From the NCBI GenBank assembly GCA_029820875.1, contig JALGUK010000030.1, positions 1-10,660 on the forward strand: 10,660 nucleotides of DNA. Reading direction: 5' to 3'. The notes below the pieces were generated by a model. That model was not told the origin of the DNA. It did no database searches and saw nothing but the letters and a program-made list of their open reading frames with translations. The position numbers and the translations under genes are program-made. The DNA is from Candidatus Zipacnadia bacterium. GTDB lineage: Bacteria > Armatimonadota > UBA5377 > JALGUK01. The first letter of the stretch is position 1. Every line of letters starts with the position of its first letter. Shown piece after piece: positions 8,588-10,660 of this stretch.

Positions 8588-9844
8588 ATGGGCCGGCTTG
8601 CTGTCCTAATCCGGATTCTCATCGGTGCCGCAGTGGTACTTCCACTGTTGTTCCTGCTGACAATCTACATCACCAATATCAACCAGCTTAGCCACACTGC
8701 GGTATTGCTGCTCGTATCGCTTGCTGTGGCGACCGGTGCGTTGTTGGTGGCGGCGGGGTACGCCGCAAGCAAACAGAACATTGAGAGCGAGCGGGCGCGG
8801 CATGAGTTGGAACGGCGTAAGCGGGAACTGAGCATCCTCTACCGGGTCCTGCGCCAGGTGAGCGCAATGATGGACCCGGAGGGGATTCGGGACCTTATTC
8901 TCGGCGTGCTGCTCGAGGCCTTGCGCGCCAAGTCGTGTTACCTGCTGCTTCTGGAACAGCATCTAACCGAGGCTGTGCTTTGCTCGATGTCCCGGGGCGA
9001 CGAGCATGTGACGGTAAGGCGGGATGAATTGACCAACTTGCTGGGAACTGAGGTGAACCCGTTTACGGTGTCTCCTGAATCACCAGAGCTTGTCAATGCC
9101 GCCACGTTCTTGCATCCCAGCGAGAACCACGCGACCTGCTGGGTGCCTATCAACATCCAAGAGCAACGAATCGGGATCGTATTGCTGCAGCGGGAGGGAG
9201 AACCGCTCAGCGAGGATGAAATGGAACTGTTCCGCACTCTCAGCGGCGGGCTGGCCATGGCTGTTGAGAACGCGCGCCTTTACGAACTGGCGATTACTGA
9301 CAGCCTCACAGGGCTTTACGTCAAGCGCTACTTCGACGAGCGCCTCCACCAGGAATCATCCCGTGCAGCCCGTTACAATACCGAACTATCGGTGCTTGTG
9401 CTGGACCTTGACCGCTTCAAGGAAATCAACGACACCTGCGGCCATACTGTAGGCGATGAGGTATTGCGCGCTGTGGCCCAGGCGATACTGCGAGGAACCC
9501 GTGACAGCGATATCGCAGCGCGCTGGGGCGGGGACGAGTTCGCGGTGTTACTTCCGGAGACAGGCGCTGACGCAGCCGAGCGCACTGCGGACAGGATACG
9601 CGAGGCTGTCGCCGCGACCCGTCTGCCGGTCGAGGCGTTAGGCTGCACGACAACAACGGTAAGCATCGGGGTTGCAAGCTATCCTGTCGAGGTCAGAGAC
9701 GTGGAAGAACTCGTGAAACTCGCCGACAAAGCTCTCTACGAAGCCAAACGGCGAGGCCGTAATCGCGTGGTGCGGGCCGCCGATAGCCTCCGACCGGTCG
9801 AGAAAGAGCAGAACGAACAAGTACCCCGGGAGCAGCCCTCCTGA
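8588..9844 (+). CDS. Membrane-anchored GAF-GGDEF diguanylate cyclase
   Basis: A 418-residue inner-membrane protein that should make cyclic di-GMP from two GTP. Two membrane helices (about 7-28 and 37-58) form an N-terminal hairpin with a very short external loop, so sensing is probably cytoplasmic. A coiled-coil or signalling helix follows (62-92), then a GAF-like domain (about 95-230, ending LAMAVENARLYELA). The catalytic domain starts at DSLTGLY (238-244). LDLDRFKEINDTCGH (272-286) holds metal and guanine contacts, and RWGGDEF (312-318) is the intact active site. RDSD (305-308) is the RxxD inhibitory site, five residues before GGDEF, so product inhibition is expected. No EAL domain is present. 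ATG 8588 follows AAGGGGA with 5-nt spacing. It lies between guaB and a purine nucleoside phosphorylase gene, whose ATG abuts its TGA. Confidence 0.94.
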   Translation: MGRLAVLIRILIGAAVVLPLLFLLTIYITNINQLSHTAVLLLVSLAVATGALLVAAGYAASKQNIESERARHELERRKRELSILYRVLRQVSAMMDPEGIRDLILGVLLEALRAKSCYLLLLEQHLTEAVLCSMSRGDEHVTVRRDELTNLLGTEVNPFTVSPESPELVNAATFLHPSENHATCWVPINIQEQRIGIVLLQREGEPLSEDEMELFRTLSGGLAMAVENARLYELAITDSLTGLYVKRYFDERLHQESSRAARYNTELSVLVLDLDRFKEINDTCGHTVGDEVLRAVAQAILRGTRDSDIAARWGGDEFAVLLPETGADAAERTADRIREAVAATRLPVEALGCTTTTVSIGVASYPVEVRDVEELVKLADKALYEAKRRGRNRVVRAADSLRPVEKEQNEQVPREQPS

Positions 9845-10660
9845 ATGCCATATTATCCGATGTCGTCGAAACCGGAAGGCAATACCGCTGTCCAAAAAAC
9901 TGTGAAGCAAAACGCGCGTATACAGGCTCATAATAGTGAGGAGCCGTTCCGGCTGGCTATCCTCGCGGGCGTTGAGGTGGTGCAGTGTGATTTGCTGCTG
10001 CGGTATCCGACGTTGTTGCACGGCCTCACCACCCGTAGGGCACCCAGCGACAGTCGAGGTGTGTTGGAACTTTTCGCGCAGGAGCCCCGTTTTCAAGGAA
10101 TGAGGGTGGTCCGCCCCCAACAGGTTCACGGGGACCATGTGCTGGAGATAGCTCCGGGAGACCTGCTCGACGACAATCGCCTGCCGCACATCGCTTCCGC
10201 GGACGGGCTGATTACCCGCGAACCGCAGACGATGCTCGTCATGTCCTTTGCCGATTGTGTCCCCGTGTTTATCTATGATGCGGGAACGCCGGCGATTGGT
10301 TTGGCACATGCGGGGTGGCGCGGCACATCATTGCAGGTCACGGCCAAGACGCTTCTGAAGATGGTTGATGCGTTCGGCACCGACCCTGCCGAGTGTATAG
10401 TTGCTCTTGGCCCCGCCATCGGGCCATGTTGTTACGAGATAGGGCCGGAGGTAGCGTACGCGGTCTCCAAATCCTGCGGCAACATCGGCGCTGTTCGGCG
10501 GGGTTCTCACGGAAGGCTCTTTGCGGACCTGAGGATATGTAATGCCTCCCAGCTTCGCTCTGTCGGCCTTCCTGCTGAGAACATTAGGCTTTCGCGCTGG
10601 TGTACCGCGTGTAACCAGGAGATGTTCTTCTCACACCGCGCAGAGAATGGACGGACGGGA
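9845..10660 (+). CDS. pgeF: Laccase-domain purine nucleoside phosphorylase, PgeF/YfiH family (3' truncated)
   Basis: The frame runs open from ATG 9845 to the right edge, giving 272 residues. By homology with YfiH/PgeF and human LACC1 it is a cytoplasmic enzyme that phosphorolyses adenosine and inosine; the older name is polyphenol oxidase. The three metal ligands are present: His95 (QQVHGDH), Cys138 (FADCVPV) and His155 (LAHAGWRGT). ALGPAIGPCCYEIG (187-200), FADLRICNASQL (226-237), CTAC (253-256) and FFSHRAENGRTG (261-272) are family landmarks. The last normally lies a few residues before the C-terminus, so only a short tail is missing. About 35 N-terminal residues precede the domain and are unusual for the family. 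The ATG follows directly on the TGA of the cyclase gene with only a distant GGGAG, so translation is probably coupled; a later start inside the tail is possible. Confidence 0.93.
   Translation, partial: MPYYPMSSKPEGNTAVQKTVKQNARIQAHNSEEPFRLAILAGVEVVQCDLLLRYPTLLHGLTTRRAPSDSRGVLELFAQEPRFQGMRVVRPQQVHGDHVLEIAPGDLLDDNRLPHIASADGLITREPQTMLVMSFADCVPVFIYDAGTPAIGLAHAGWRGTSLQVTAKTLLKMVDAFGTDPAECIVALGPAIGPCCYEIGPEVAYAVSKSCGNIGAVRRGSHGRLFADLRICNASQLRSVGLPAENIRLSRWCTACNQEMFFSHRAENGRTG

Noticed and set aside
9638..10309. 223-codon open frame on the minus strand across the cyclase and pgeF
   Set aside because: The plus strand encodes clear GGDEF and laccase-domain motifs throughout; the minus frame is a shadow.

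Overview
The window looks like chromosomal DNA from a GC-rich bacterium. The evidence is bacterial-type guaB and GGDEF genes, good Shine-Dalgarno sequences, and frequent GTG or TTG starts. A CBM9-like binding domain, a cupin-type (archaeal-type) phosphoglucose isomerase, HEAT-repeat proteins and a DUF6504-like gene point to a lineage outside the Pseudomonadota, such as Armatimonadota or a PVC-like or other uncultured group. That placement is a weak inference. I see no mobile element, CRISPR array, tRNA or rRNA. Coding density is high: the largest gap is the 144-bp divergent region at 2270-2413, and no stretch over 300 bp lacks a gene.

Left part (1-2269): the 3' end of a plus-strand gene with a C-terminal CBM9-like carbohydrate-binding domain meets, tail to tail, a minus-strand organophosphate:phosphate antiporter-type MFS transporter. 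Their stop codons overlap in the tetranucleotide CTAA. The transporter lies downstream of a small zinc-ribbon gene on the same strand, and a perfect 10-bp GC-rich hairpin sits just before its ribosome binding site.

Middle part (2414-6725): divergent from the zinc-ribbon gene are a ROK-family sugar kinase, a cupin-type glucose-6-phosphate isomerase, and a 784-residue MFS transporter fused to five HEAT-like repeats plus a helical tail. With the OPA antiporter, these make a plausible module for hexose and hexose-phosphate uptake, phosphorylation and isomerisation into glycolysis. The MFS-HEAT fusion is the most unusual protein here.

Right part (6789-10660): a tight plus-strand series carries a small DUF6504-like basic protein, IMP dehydrogenase (guaB), a membrane-anchored GAF-GGDEF diguanylate cyclase, and a laccase-domain (PgeF/YfiH) purine nucleoside phosphorylase that runs off the window edge. 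These genes share a purine/GTP theme: GuaB commits IMP to guanine nucleotides, the cyclase consumes GTP to make c-di-GMP, and PgeF-type enzymes cleave purine nucleosides. All plus-strand genes from 3515 onward are separated by 0-63 nt and may form one long transcription unit.
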